A stretch of 64,000 nt of DNA from Pomphorhynchus laevis (taxonomy: Eukaryota > Acanthocephala > Palaeacanthocephala > Echinorhynchida > Pomphorhynchidae), in the NCBI GenBank assembly GCA_012934845.2, contig WNNJ02000833.1, forward strand, positions 91,290 through 155,289, given 5' to 3'. Position 1 is the stretch's first letter. Each line of letters begins with the position of its first letter. A program made the position numbers and the translations under genes. Under the pieces are notes generated by a model. That model had not been told where the DNA came from. It saw only the letters and a program-made list of their open reading frames with translations, and made no database searches. Of this stretch, positions 21,934 through 35,291 are shown in pieces.

Positions 21934-23468
21934 TCAGCTAATGATCTTAATATTATTTTTAATATTATTGTGTTGATTTATATATTCTACTTTTTTCTGT
22001 TTGATGATATTTTTATAGTAACCTAGTTTAAAATATGCTTCTATTAAATTATTTAAATGATTTTGAAGAAATCCAATGTCGTTACAAATTATTGCGATTC
22101 TTAAAATTTCATTATTTAATGTATTATATTTTATATTATATGGTATGCATGAATGTTCATGCAAAAATGTTTCTTGTAAATTTAAATATGTCATCTTTAT
22201 GATATAAATTAATAGCAGTTTTAGTTAATATTAATTTAATGTTCATATCTAGATATACACCTTCTTTGTCGTTAATATTGGTTTTGATAAGAATAAAGAT
22301 ACCTGGACTACTATAAAGCTACTTGGGATACTATTACTACCCATTGGAACACCTTCTATTTGTTTAAATAAAGATGTCCCTACCTTTAAATAATTTTGAT
22401 TGTTTAAAATATTTAAGGATTCTAATAATTCAATTTTATCCATATATTTATATTTATCTGATGTTTTAATTTTTGCTATATATGCGTTATAATTATTATA
22501 ACATATATATGTATATCTTTTTCCGAATATAAGATTAATTAATTTTACTAACGCTTCTTTAATATCTACTAAATATAGATTTGTATAAAGCGTACTAAAA
22601 TCGTATGTATTTATATTTTGAAAATTTATTCCTTTTGTCTGTTCTAAAAATTCTTTTGTAGAATACTGATATAGTGTTTTATACCAGTATTAATTTCGAT
22701 TACCTTGCAATATTTTTAAAATTGTGCTTAATTACTTTAAGTATTTTATTCATATAAACAGAAAGTGGTTTAAATGTACATTTAAAAGCACTACATATGA
22801 ACCTAGGTTTTATTGGATTTTTATGTACTTTTGGATTCCAATATAATATAGGTATAGTTTTATTATCTGATTCAATTTTTATACCCTTTTTATCCATTAT
22901 AGAACAGTGACTTGTAATAATTGTTTCTAAACTCAACTCATTACGTTCATATGTTGGATTTACATTTAAATCATTCGAATTAACTTCTTTCATTAGTATA
23001 TCATAATAAAGCTTTTTGCATATAAAGACAAAGTTATTACTTGCTTTATCAATAGTTGTTATTATATAGTTAGTTATTCTTTAATTCAGTAAGTTCTGTA
23101 TACATATCTTTATTAATTTGATCTTTTCTTTTATAATTGTTTGTTATTTTCATTTTATTTTTAATTTTATCAAATATATAATCTTTCCAAATGTTTGTCT
23201 TAGATATATTCGAGCTTTCACTATTAATCAGCTTACTAAAGTAATCATTTAAGTTATTATATAACGAATTGTAAATTTTATTTTTGTCGTTGTTATTATT
23301 TAATCTATATTTATACCCTTTTGATAGCAGCTTTCTTAATTCACAATTTTCAATTAATTCTAGATTATGGGTACATATATGTTCATTTATTTTATCAAAA
23401 CTAAGACTTTTCCAAGAGCATTCTGTTTCTACAATGTTTCTAATATTATCGTTACATATTAATTTCAA
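21934..23468 (-). pseudogene. PLE reverse transcriptase, broken
   Basis: Carries the PLE-type RT order from the N-terminal extension to the thumb. The telomerase-related RT of PLEs primes at target DNA. Compared with canonical Penelope proteins the C-terminal GIY-YIG nuclease cannot be seen, so it resembles endonuclease-deficient PLEs or has lost that part. Confidence 0.75.
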
Positions 23469-24371
23469 TTCTTTATTATAACTACAAATTTTTCTCCTAA
23501 TAACGGAAACAACTTATACCTTATTTTAGGAATATATTTGCTTAAATCTGACCCTGTTATTTCTTTACTTTTAGAATTATTTAAAAGTCTACCTATATTT
23601 TTATTACCCATACATTTATTAATGAAGTTTATGGTCAGTGTATATTTTTATTATTAACATTTATTATACGATTATAGTATTTTGTATTACAATAACTGTC
23701 TATTATACAACTCAGCCTATCATAGTCGTTAATTAATCTTTGATTTATTGAACAAATGATATTTTTAGAAAAACTTCTTATATCTAATTAATATAAGCCC
23801 ATTTATATATCTCAAGCCCATTAATATATCTAATTAATGGGCTTGAGAGATACAATAATGCAGTAATATTGCTTATTGTTGATACTATTTTAGAAATATA
23901 TTTACTTAAATTTGATCCTGTTATTTCTTTACTTTTAGAATTATTTAAAAGTCTACCGATATTTATGTTATCTATACATTTATTAATGAAGTTTATTGTT
24001 AATTTATATTTTCTATTGTTATTATAAACATTTTTTCCAACACAATAATTATAAAAAACTATAAATACAAGAGAACGTTTGTCTGTGTAGAGAAATGTCA
24101 TTCTTTTAGGAGGGTTGGCTGCTACCACCAGCCTACCATGTTCTTGCCCTTTGGAGCCGTCGCCAGAAGGTTGACAGCATGTCCACGTTGGATGGCGATG
24201 TTAACGTTTTGGAAGAGGTATGAAGTAGCACGTGAATCCCAGGTAACATGCTTAAATCTTTTTACTAACTCCTTAACAAGAGTTAAAGCGGAAGAGCCCA
24301 GCTAACATTTATTGACATTAGCATTTTTTTGACATTAACATTTATAAACATTCATATCCATTATAGATTTT

Positions 24372-24538
24372 TTATTTAACAATTTATTTCAATTTTTTAT
24401 TTTAACTTGATTTAAATTATAAAACATCTTATAACAATTATTTATTTTATTATTTAATTATTAAATTTGATTTAGCATTATTATGTTTTGTTTATTTTAT
24501 AATTATATTAAATACATAGACTCAGTTAGCTGATTTGA
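24372..24538 (-). repeat. Right inverted terminal repeat of the PLE
   Basis: Partner of 21536-21702. Other single copies of this repeat are at 32640-32815, 49523-49690, 57125-57217 and 62850-62985. Confidence 0.8.
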
Positions 24539-26100
24539 TGTGTTAATTTGACTCAGTAGTACATCATGTCCATGATCAAAATCCGAGATCGGAGAAGAGT
24601 CTCGTTACTAATATTTTAGTACCAACATTTTTATCAAATTTCGAATATTCCTAATAACTAAGGGATATTAATTGAAATACATATTTGCATTATATTCTCC
24701 ACACCGATAAATTCATTGTGGATAATTATTATCGAATTCATTCTATAATAAATACTCTTTATAATGTCCAATGATACGTTTGATGTGCTATTCAATTTTT
24801 TTCAGGGTGTTTTAACATCGAGAGGAAAAGAAAAAGAAAATTATTGTTCACAAATTTTCAACTATTGCAATAGTCCTTTTCAAGTGTTATGTTTTGACAT
24901 GAAAAAGCAAAAATGATGTATTTATACAATAAAAACGGAAGAAACCAACGATGAAAACTCGCAGATTTTGTAGTGTGCTAGTCGGGATAACTAACTTTCA
25001 ATTGTTCTTATTAGCATCCATAGTATTAGAATAACTATGAACGTGTATACTTTCTCTTATCAGGCGTCTGGATCGGTTGTCTTCATTTTCCAAGACCTTA
25101 TAACTGGAAAATTGGGTTCCAAGACCTTATAACTGGAAAATTGGTATCATTGGCTGAATTATGATTCAGCCAATGATTAACTAATGCTGATGAAGTATCA
25201 CACTTTTTATTTATTTAATAAATGTTTCAGTTTAAATTATGAAATAATTTAAACTTAAATTAATTTATTTTTCTCTGAAATTTTGTAAATTTTAAAGAAT
25301 TGTTAGTTTAGAAAAGTATATTTTATAGGGTGAATTATGAATAAATAGACCATTGGGAATGATTTTTTGATTTACATTATATTGCATTTTGCATTTTATT
25401 CAGTGAATGGATTGTCATACTTTATATAATAATATTTAGACTACTGTAGTAGTATTCTAGATCAAGGATATTGCATTTATGAATGTCCATTATATATTGA
25501 TTGAGTGTCCATTTATCTTGTAGTCAAAATGAATTTTATCCTTACCTGTGGTATAAATTATTTAGACTTTCAAGCTAGAAATACATATTTGAATCAACTT
25601 TTATGTACTTTATGGTACAATATTTCTAAATTAGTCCTTTGTGTTCATGATAGCAATTATAGAAATTAAAATATTTAAATTTAATTGTTTAATTTATAAA
25701 GAAATGAATTTTACTTTACAATATTACGGTCGAAGTTGTAGTCCTTATCAAGACTTACATGATCAATTTTGACATAAGGGCAATGTTAGCATAGCAGAAA
25801 TAAAATATCATATAAATTTGATAAAAATGTCATATTTATATTTTACTTATATTTATGATGTATCTGCTATAATTTGTTAAATTCGAAATGAGTGCATCAC
25901 GTTTTTAAAGTGGTAAGATAAATAATTTTTGTAGATAGTAATAGCTTGACTTTAATCAGATTAAAGTGGATGCTTTATTTATCCTAAATGGGGATAGGTA
26001 AATTATTAATAAGTTGTGTATTTAAAAGATCATCTATCGAAAAGTTATGTTAAAAGTTTTATTCTAATAAACTTATTACAGTTTATAAATATACACATAC
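24539..26100. other. AT-rich spacer with small duplications
   Basis: A 30-base unit TTCCAAGACCTTATAACTGG is repeated in tandem at 25092-25148, followed by an inverted repeat TCATTGGCTGAA/TTCAGCCAATGA. No gene is seen. Confidence 0.5.
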
Positions 26101-26123
26101 AAAGACGAAGATAACATTTGTAT

Positions 26124-26330
26124 CCAACACAACAACCTTAAGATCATATAAACGCACCATCTTTATCTGACGAATCGAACGCGACTAACCGAACCAGAGT
26201 AATAGTTATTACGAAATAAATCAAATTTGAAAGAATACGAACACAATAGTTGGATTAAACACAACAACCTTAAGATCGTATAAGTGCCCCATCCACATCT
26301 ACCGGATCGAACGTAAATGACTGAACCAGA
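26124..26330 (+). repeat. Direct repeat, period about 134 bases
   Basis: ACACAACAACCTTAAGATC occurs at 26129 and 26260 with related flanks (GCACCATC / GCCCCATC, then GAATCGAACG / GGATCGAACG). Family unknown. Confidence 0.6.
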
Positions 26331-26849
26331 TATAATCGAATCGTCGTGGCAGAATCAACTAATCGAACAAGGAGAGAATTCAGAATGTACTCTTGATCCA
26401 GCTATGTTTCGGTATCGGAAACGTACATATGAAGCACGTTTCACTGTCAGTTGCCGGTTATTCGCCAACGAGTAGGCTTCCGGAACATGGACCAGCTCTC
26501 GGATGTCCGCGTTCCGGTTAACCTGCTGCCCAAGATGATGCTGACGGTGCTCAACCCGCAAACGAAAATTAGCCAGCTCCGAATCCAAACGACGTCTGAA
26601 ATTGTAGATCGTATTAGTGATGATAGTGTCGAAGATATCTGGTAGGTGATGGAGGCGTTATTACGGAGCAGTGCGTGTCGCAGTAGCTGACTGTATGTCA
26701 GTTATCTTATCTGACGTTGTATGCGAAATACAAGTCTTGTTAATCTTATCTTAAGTCTTGTTAATCTTAGCGTCAACCGAAGCGACTCAGATCTTGTGGG
26801 CCAAAAATTACCCAACACGCAGTGATACATCACCTGAGTAGTGAATACG
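26331..26849. other. Higher-GC segment of unknown origin next to the RTE-like LINE
   Basis: A minus-strand frame (26588-26355) reads LDSELANFRLRVEHRQHHLG and overlaps a plus-strand frame; neither is recognised. The composition matches the adjacent LINE, so it may be its 5' part. Confidence 0.3.
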
Positions 26850-28420
26850 TATCTGAGAAGTTAGAATACGGAGACATTCGTGGGGCAATGCGGTTACTCA
26901 GCAGCAGCGATCATATTGTCCAGCTTGATGATACCATGTTTGAACAACTTTGTGAGAAACATCTAGCACGAAAGTGAAATAGTGATCCAATGGTAAGCAT
27001 TGTCGTCCCAGTATATCGACAAGCCGCCACTCCAGCTCAACTTTTTTGTGATCCATTAATGGTTAAGTTTCAGGCGGTTATACGGGCTGGGCTAACCGCT
27101 CTTTTTCGAATGCTTCATTGGGTGTTGATGATGGCTTGACACCACTCCATCTAAAGATCTGACGGGTCCATAAATCGGGGTCTTCGGTAAAAAATTGATA
27201 AAAAATCTATACAAATTTTCTCGTTTGGTATTGACTAGTTAGGTTCCTCGGACGCATTTTGAGGCGGTAAGTATCGAAAATAGTGTGCTCGTCTATTACC
27301 GAAACTTTGGCTGAGCACTTTTTGCCATATCGTCTAGGTGTAGGTGTTTCTGGCAGACACTGCGAAGTTTCATCAAATATGGATTGTCCGATAATTGCGA
27401 ACTCGTTAAACCAGATTTGGAAAATGCTTATAATAAACTAAACAGCGATGTAGTTTTAAACGGTACGCAGCGGTATATTTTAGACACTCTCCTGTTTGTG
27501 CGAGGATGCTACGATTATCCAAGTCTTCTGTTGATGGAAAACTGGCAAATCTTGTCAGAGTAAGGCGTTCAACATGGAGACCCTCTTGGCCTATGCTGTT
27601 TTCTAGCTATTAATAATTTGGCGGCTTAATCAGCATTCAACCTATCTTTCTGGTATCTCGATGACGGTACAATTGAAAGCGACAGTGTGACCTTGGTGAT
27701 GGACATATGATATGTCCATTACCATATGATATCTCAGAGAGTCGATTCTATAGACTAAGACTAAATATCACTAAATGCAAAATCATCTCCCGTGATCCAT
27801 CCGTTCGGAGTCTTCTCCTATTGATCCTATCTGATGTTATAGTCGTGGACCATGATAATGTATATTTGCTAGGAGTGCTTTTCGGCGAAACTATGATATC
27901 GCTGGACGCCGCAGTTTACCCAGCAATAGATGAGTTACGCTTAGTACAAGAACGCCTTTCCTGTTTAGCCTGGCAGGACGTTTTGTGTCGTTTACGTCGG
28001 TGCATCGGAATCCCTAAGATGTTCAAACACCATAGCGGCTAGCTACGCTATACTTGATGTCGCCGGTGCCGGAATGGTGGCAGGACTCGCCAAAACACGA
28101 AAAACCGTAATAATGTATATACATTATTATATACATAAACATGCAGCGCATACGGTCCAGCAACCAAAGCCTTTATCTAAGCCTGTCCGGGATGCTGAGT
28201 AGGTCAACATGCTGTTTAAGAGCCGGTAACTACATTATACATTGGCTGCGCGTAGCTGACCAGCAATGGAACGCTGCATGTGTTATGGAGGCGATGGACG
28301 ATATACCCATCGGGCAATTTTTAATCGACTTGTGGTTCTATTTTCCTGTATTTTTTAATCATTTTGCTTTAAAATTTTTAATTTTTTAAATTTTATAAAA
28401 GTGTTTTGCAAAAAATCTAT
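26850..28420 (+). mobile_element. RTE/RTE-X-like LINE, broken, copy 1
   Basis: Translated pieces follow the order of the family: EYGDIRGAMRLLSS, SFSNASLGVDDGLTPLHL (RT N-terminal region), GVQHGDPLGL (motif B near 27564), RLRLNITKCKI, and LLGVLFGETMISLD...RLSCLAWQDVLCRLRRCIG (27707-28042). Frames change several times. The same family is present at 32940-33700 and 50150-52380, both minus. Clade assignment is from motif memory and could be a neighbouring LINE clade. Confidence 0.7.
27707..28042 (+). pseudogene. RTE-like LINE, region after the RT palm
   Basis: A 111-residue open piece starting MICPLPYDISESRFYRLRLN. It covers the segment with the NxTKC motif that follows the YxDD site, and the helical region QERLSCLAWQDVLCRL. 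No complete protein. Confidence 0.6.
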
Positions 28421-30733
<2,313 letters not shown>

Positions 30734-31186
30734 GTATTTTAGTTCCATTTTAACGTCACTTTTGATTTGGCTGACCTTAACCGTACATTAAGATGCTGCG
30801 AATATCAGTGAATTTTGTTTATTTATTTCATGTAAATTTTATAATTTATATTGAATTTTATTTAGATTTTATTTTTATAAAGTGTTTATGTATTGCCGTT
30901 ACAATCGTTATTTAAAAGTCGAAGAAGATTCAAAAATGATAATTTGATTCATATTATGTCCATCTATGTACCGCACAGTCAATGAATAAACACGATTTAT
31001 AATTTGTTCATAACAACGGACAAGCAAGTAAACAGTTTCCTCTTTGTTCAAAAATATTTTCAACGTTTTGTCTTTTAATAATCAAAGTTAATTGTTTATA
31101 TATAAAATAATTAAGATGAATATAAATATATAGGCATTATAACTTTATGTTATAATTTATTTTTTTAGTTTTAACATACTTTTTAC
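30734..31186. other. 3' flank of the RBBP4-like gene
   Basis: Poly(A) signal at 30985-30990, otherwise AT-rich and unassigned. Confidence 0.45.
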
Positions 31187-32593
31187 TTTGTGATAAGATT
31201 TCTTCAAATCTAATATGAGATTAAAATATAAAATAAAACCATTTTTATAGAAAACTATTAGATTTTATAGAAAACTATAGAAAACTATTACACTTTAACG
31301 ATATGTTCAATAAAATTTACAAATAATTGAGGAAAAGTACACCGTTTATATAAAATTTTGGATGTAACGGATATGTTACAGAGGCACTAATAAAATACAC
31401 ATACATCGTCTTGGTGTTCTATTATTTCTTTACATTTGATGTGTTTAATAAATTTTAAATAGAAGATTTAAAATTTAAAATTTATTAAATATTTAAATTT
31501 CTTTTTATAATATTTTGATCATTATTTTTCTTTTGAAATTAAATTTTTTGCTATCTTTAATTCATAAAAGTTTTCAACCATCTTTTGGGAACATTGTATT
31601 AATCAACATGTATAAATAAACATGTGAAAGTTGTCAGAGATGATCAGTTCTCGCCAACCTGTCCATCTTTGAATGATCCTAAAACATTTTGAGATCAAAA
31701 TATAAAATAAATTTAGTTTTGTAGGAAAATATTAGATCCCGTTACACCTTAATGATATGTTCACTAAAATTTACAAATTATGGAGGAAAAGTACACCATT
31801 TATGCTAAATTTTGGATGTAACGGATATGCTACATAGACAATAATAAAATATACTTACATCGTCTTGGTGTTCTATTGTATCTCCGTTTTCTATCAAGTC
31901 TGAAGTTTTAATTGTAACGCTACCATGGCTAGAATTTTGTAAATTTTTCCTGTCGCTTAGACACGATCTGTAACGATAACAAAATTTCGTTAAGGTATTT
32001 TGAGATTGAATCTCCTTACAAGCTTTGACTCTGCTTTAAACTGCAATCGTCCGGAAATGAATGACTGTTGTAGACATGATCATAAAGAATTTCGTGTGGT
32101 GACGATCGTTCTCGTTTGTCGCGATGAAAAATTGATGTTTTGACTTGATAGTCATCGAACTATCCGTTAATAAATACGCAGTCAATGAATAAACCGTTAT
32201 TGAAATTTAAGGGTAAAATAACACTTTTTAATAGCGATACCTAATCGTTATTACGAATTTCAAAGTAGCAGTAACCTACACCACTGCTATAAATTATTAA
32301 AATAAATTATGTATTCTTGTTTCGGTAATATAGCCTTACCACAATTAATTCTGGCTTTAGTTGATCCTGCTCCAAAATTCATAAAAAATACATTATAATG
32401 GATCCAATATTAATATTAATTATATTGCTATTATGTATAATATTATATGTAATATATTATATTAATTATAATTGTATATAGTTTAGGATTGCTTTCGTGT
32501 CGAAACTTATACATTAGTATGAATTATGGACACGAGAAATACTTTATTAAAATTATACAAGCTTTCATCTGCCACGTTCTTTAGACAATCGCA
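31187..32593 (-). repeat. Inverted segmental duplication, copy B (partner at 54730-56095)
   Basis: Its minus strand matches the plus strand at about 54730-56095, including two exons of the spliced gene and the intron tandem repeats that follow them. The duplication ends before the next exon of that gene; its boundary lies near the 3' end of the RBBP4-like gene. At the other end it stops at a small palindrome CGCATTAG/CTAATGCG (32591-32613). Confidence 0.85.
31859..32159 (-). pseudogene. Partial gene copy: two exons of the spliced gene at 55-63 kb
   Basis: Exon 1 copy 32159-32020 (140 nt) and exon 2 copy 31967-31859 (109 nt), separated by a 52-nt GT-AG intron. Splice signals GTAAGG, GTTACAG and GTAAGT are all kept. 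Against the plus-strand exons there is one difference in each exon, TCA/TCT (Ser) and AAC/AAT (Asn), both synonymous. The following exons are missing, so the copy cannot give the whole protein unless it uses others outside its segment. It could also be the source rather than the copy. Confidence 0.7.
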
Positions 32594-32639
32594 TTAGTTT
32601 TAACTAATGCGATTTTTTTAACAAAAATTTGTATTTTCA

Positions 32640-32815
32640 TAAAAATATCAATTCATAAAAATAACGTTTATTTTAAATTTCAATTTTTTATTTTAACTTG
32701 ATTTAAATTATAGAAAATCTAAAAACAATTATTAATTTTATTATTTAATTATTAAATTTTGATTTAGCATTATTATGTTTTGTTTAGTTTATAATTACAT
32801 TAAATACGTAGACTC
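32640..32815 (-). repeat. Solo copy of the PLE terminal repeat
   Basis: Matches 24372-24538 closely, ending AAATACGTAGACTCATTTAG; the last bases are altered. Confidence 0.7.
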
Positions 32816-32939
32816 ATTTAGATGATTTGAATTGAATAATGCAAGTAAACTCTGATTACAATAATGTGCAAGCAAAATGAATAACTTTATGTCTTTAAGT
32901 AGTGTATGCGTTCAATTACATTCAGTGTTCTGTAAGCGA

Positions 32940-33700
32940 AGCCAGGACTGATGCACAATTGTCAATTTGTATGGCAGTACTTATGCGTTGCATTAGAAGG
33001 AGCTAGACGCGGGTCGTCTACAAATCGGCGAAATTTTTTTTGCTGAGCAAACGGAGGAAATTAGATGCTTCTTTGTTCATCGCACCAGTGGTTTCGATGG
33101 ATATGGGAATGAAATCCATCGCTAGTGCTGAAATTCCCTAATACTTTATTCTCTGTCTGCCTTCAACTTCCGTAGCTACTGATTTGGATCCCGCTAGAGC
33201 TGTCGCCTGGTTACTAAGAACTAGCGGGTTCACACATGTGAAGTCCCAACATGCGAATTTGCCGCAATCCAATGAAACCATTGTAACGCCATCTGGGCGT
33301 TTGCCATCAGATCAGAACAACCCTGGAGATTTTAGACGGCTTGGGATTTGGGATTTTTAAGAGCGTTTAGTATAATCGAATTATCCAAAGAGTGCCTGGC
33401 AAACCGACCTGCGGAACGTGAACAACTGAGGCCATGAGTGCCTAGTGAGTCTATTTGGGTTCCGCAGCAACATGTGCGAGGTTGGCAAACCGTGGCTTCG
33501 AGACCTAAAGCGCATGCGATACGGAATTCATCATCACTTATACTTGAATCGCCTAAAAGCTTGGACTTACTGGATAAACGCACCTGCACCAGGTGCCACC
33601 ACACTTATCCGTCGGGACCTTGTTGTAGTGTCAGTCGCGTTTGAAAGCAGGTTGGCATATCTTTTGTCGTCTACGGGAGCACTCCATTCCCATTGAGTTT
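32940..33700 (-). mobile_element. RTE/RTE-X-like LINE, C-terminal part, copy 2
   Basis: Minus-strand frame 33604-33332 gives SDDEFRIACALGLEATVCQP and CCCGTQIDSLGTHGLSCSRS then AGRFARHSLDNSII, the conserved C-terminal domain of this LINE family (CxCG..D..G.HGLSC..S.GR..RH...N). The sequence continues leftwards in other frames with family-typical segments (RPDG-like, FIPISIETTG-like). 5' truncated, broken. Confidence 0.7.
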
Positions 33701-34049
33701 TAAAGGGTAGTGGATCTCGACTACAGTGGGTGAGCGAGCTCCAGAGGTTCAGGTGTCGACGCTAATCAGTTAAACCATCGAAGAGGTTGGAATGCAGTCA
33801 CATGTTATCAGGTCAGCAAACACTCCGATCGACGAGTTTTTAGTAAGAAATAAACGCCGCGACCGAGAGATGATCTGTCGAAGGAACATGTGACTAATGT
33901 GATTAATATAACACCTTTTTTATTATATCTATACAATCAGTTCCAGAATTCAATCTTCGCTTGAAGTTTGTTTTACTTTGTGAAAATATGTTTGTACAAT
34001 TCATTTATTTATAATTGATGATTTATTAAAGTAAAAAATACAAATGTTT
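33701..34049. other. Spacer between two LINEs
   Basis: Moderate GC at its left end, probably more of the LINE; no frame recognised. Confidence 0.3.
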
Positions 34050-34365
34050 TATATACATATTTCTTCTTTTTTTCTCCTCCTTTTTTCTTCTCGACTCCAA
34101 CCAAATATGGGGTCCCAATCTAGCTTCTTTTTATTCTTTTCTTCAGGCTTCGATTGAGACACTTTCCGGTATTAGAAGCATTTGAGGTCAAGCGCATATG
34201 AAGAACTAATTAAAATAATTAATCCACACACTTTCAAAAATAAGAGAAAAAATCAATCCAGTACAAAAACAAAAAATAAAAATTATTCAAAAGCCTTAAT
34301 TTTTCTATTGTAAAATAAAATTTATTTATTTATTTTTAATTTCTATTTCATTCAAGAAAAATTTA

Positions 34366-35291
34366 TTACGATGCACAGTCGTTTAAAAAATATATAACGT
34401 TGTTCTGGGGGTGATTGTTTGAGTAAAAGTACAATCCGCTCAATACAAACGAATTGAGCAAGATTACACATCTATCAAAACTGACATTTAATCGTCTCGC
34501 TCTCTCAAACATACGTAGTCTTGTTCGAACTAATTTAAAACACCGAGCCATATCCGACCGATGATGCAAACATGGTTTGAAGACGGATCCCAGAATGCGC
34601 ACACGACGCTTTCGATTCACTGGAAAATAATCAAGGAGACGAGTGTGCTTTCCAGGACGCCGAAATCTGTAATGAATAAAGTTGCTCTTCGTTGGGTTTA
34701 AAGACAAACCTAACTTCGCTAAGCGATGAGCAACAATCCCCATGGCAGACTTCATACGCCCTTCGAACCTTGCATCCGACAGAGTGTTTCTTATAAATGC
34801 AATCGAGATGTCGTCCGCATAAATGATGGCGTGAGTGTTCCTATCCAAAAGACCCTTCAGAACTCCCCTTGTTACTATCATATAAATCATAGGAGACAGA
34901 TGAGAGCCCTGGGGAAGTCCTTTGTTGATATGATAGTAATTGCCCGCGTCATCATCCAAGTAGAAAGTTCTTTCTTTCAAAATGCCTGGACACGACGCAA
35001 CATATTACTCGGTATTCCATCACTGTTCAACGTTGTAATTATTGCATAATGGCCCAGGTTGTCGAAAGCTGCCGACACATCCAGCGAATAGAGGACTGCA
35101 GGTCGACTGTCGCCAGTGAGAAAGCTTTGCATGAACCTTACTGCCCTTACAGCTCCCCTTCCTCTACGAAAACCGTGAATGTGGTCTCCCAACATATCAC
35201 GATCCTCGTAGAATGGGGAAAGGTTCCTAGCAAGAGCCCTCTCATATACCATAGATATTGTTATGGGTCTTGTGTCTTTGGCATTCGACAC
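34366..35291 (-). pseudogene. LINE reverse transcriptase with one frameshift
   Basis: First part 35291-34977: TRPITISMVYERALARNL, GDHIHGFRRGRGAVRA, VLYSLDVSAAFDNL (motif A). A one-base frame change near 34980 leads into LKERTFYLDDDAGNYYHINK, GLPQGSHLSPMIYMIV (motif B), HAIIYADDISIAF (motif C) and LAKLGLSLNPTKS. Joined reading is collinear, so the break is a single indel. Copies RNA at a nicked target (family knowledge). Confidence 0.85.

Larger units (their letters stand above)
21536..24538 (-). mobile_element. Penelope-like retroelement with inverted terminal repeats, broken
   Basis: The 3003-bp element is bounded by inverted repeats of about 165 bp, both ending TCAAATCAGCTAACTGAGTC (one base before each flank). 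Minus-strand coding pieces between 24128 and 21934 give a PLE reverse transcriptase: an N-terminal part (ELRKLLSKGYKYRL), DKASNNFVFICKKLYYDILM, YWNPKVHKNPIKPRFI, a YDFSTLYTNL-like motif A, QIEGVPMGSN (motif B) and a thumb (NEILRIAIICND). No GIY-YIG domain follows. Frames are interrupted several times, so it is dead. A stretch of about 130 bases of the N-terminal coding part is present twice (23520-23640 and 23890-24020), as in PLEs with partial tandem copies. Confidence 0.75.

Noticed and set aside
24539-24640. Next casein kinase 1 exon after the PLE (a GAAGAGTCTCGTTAC piece loosely like LESLGY)
   Set aside because: Only three codons agree and there is no acceptor; considered chance.
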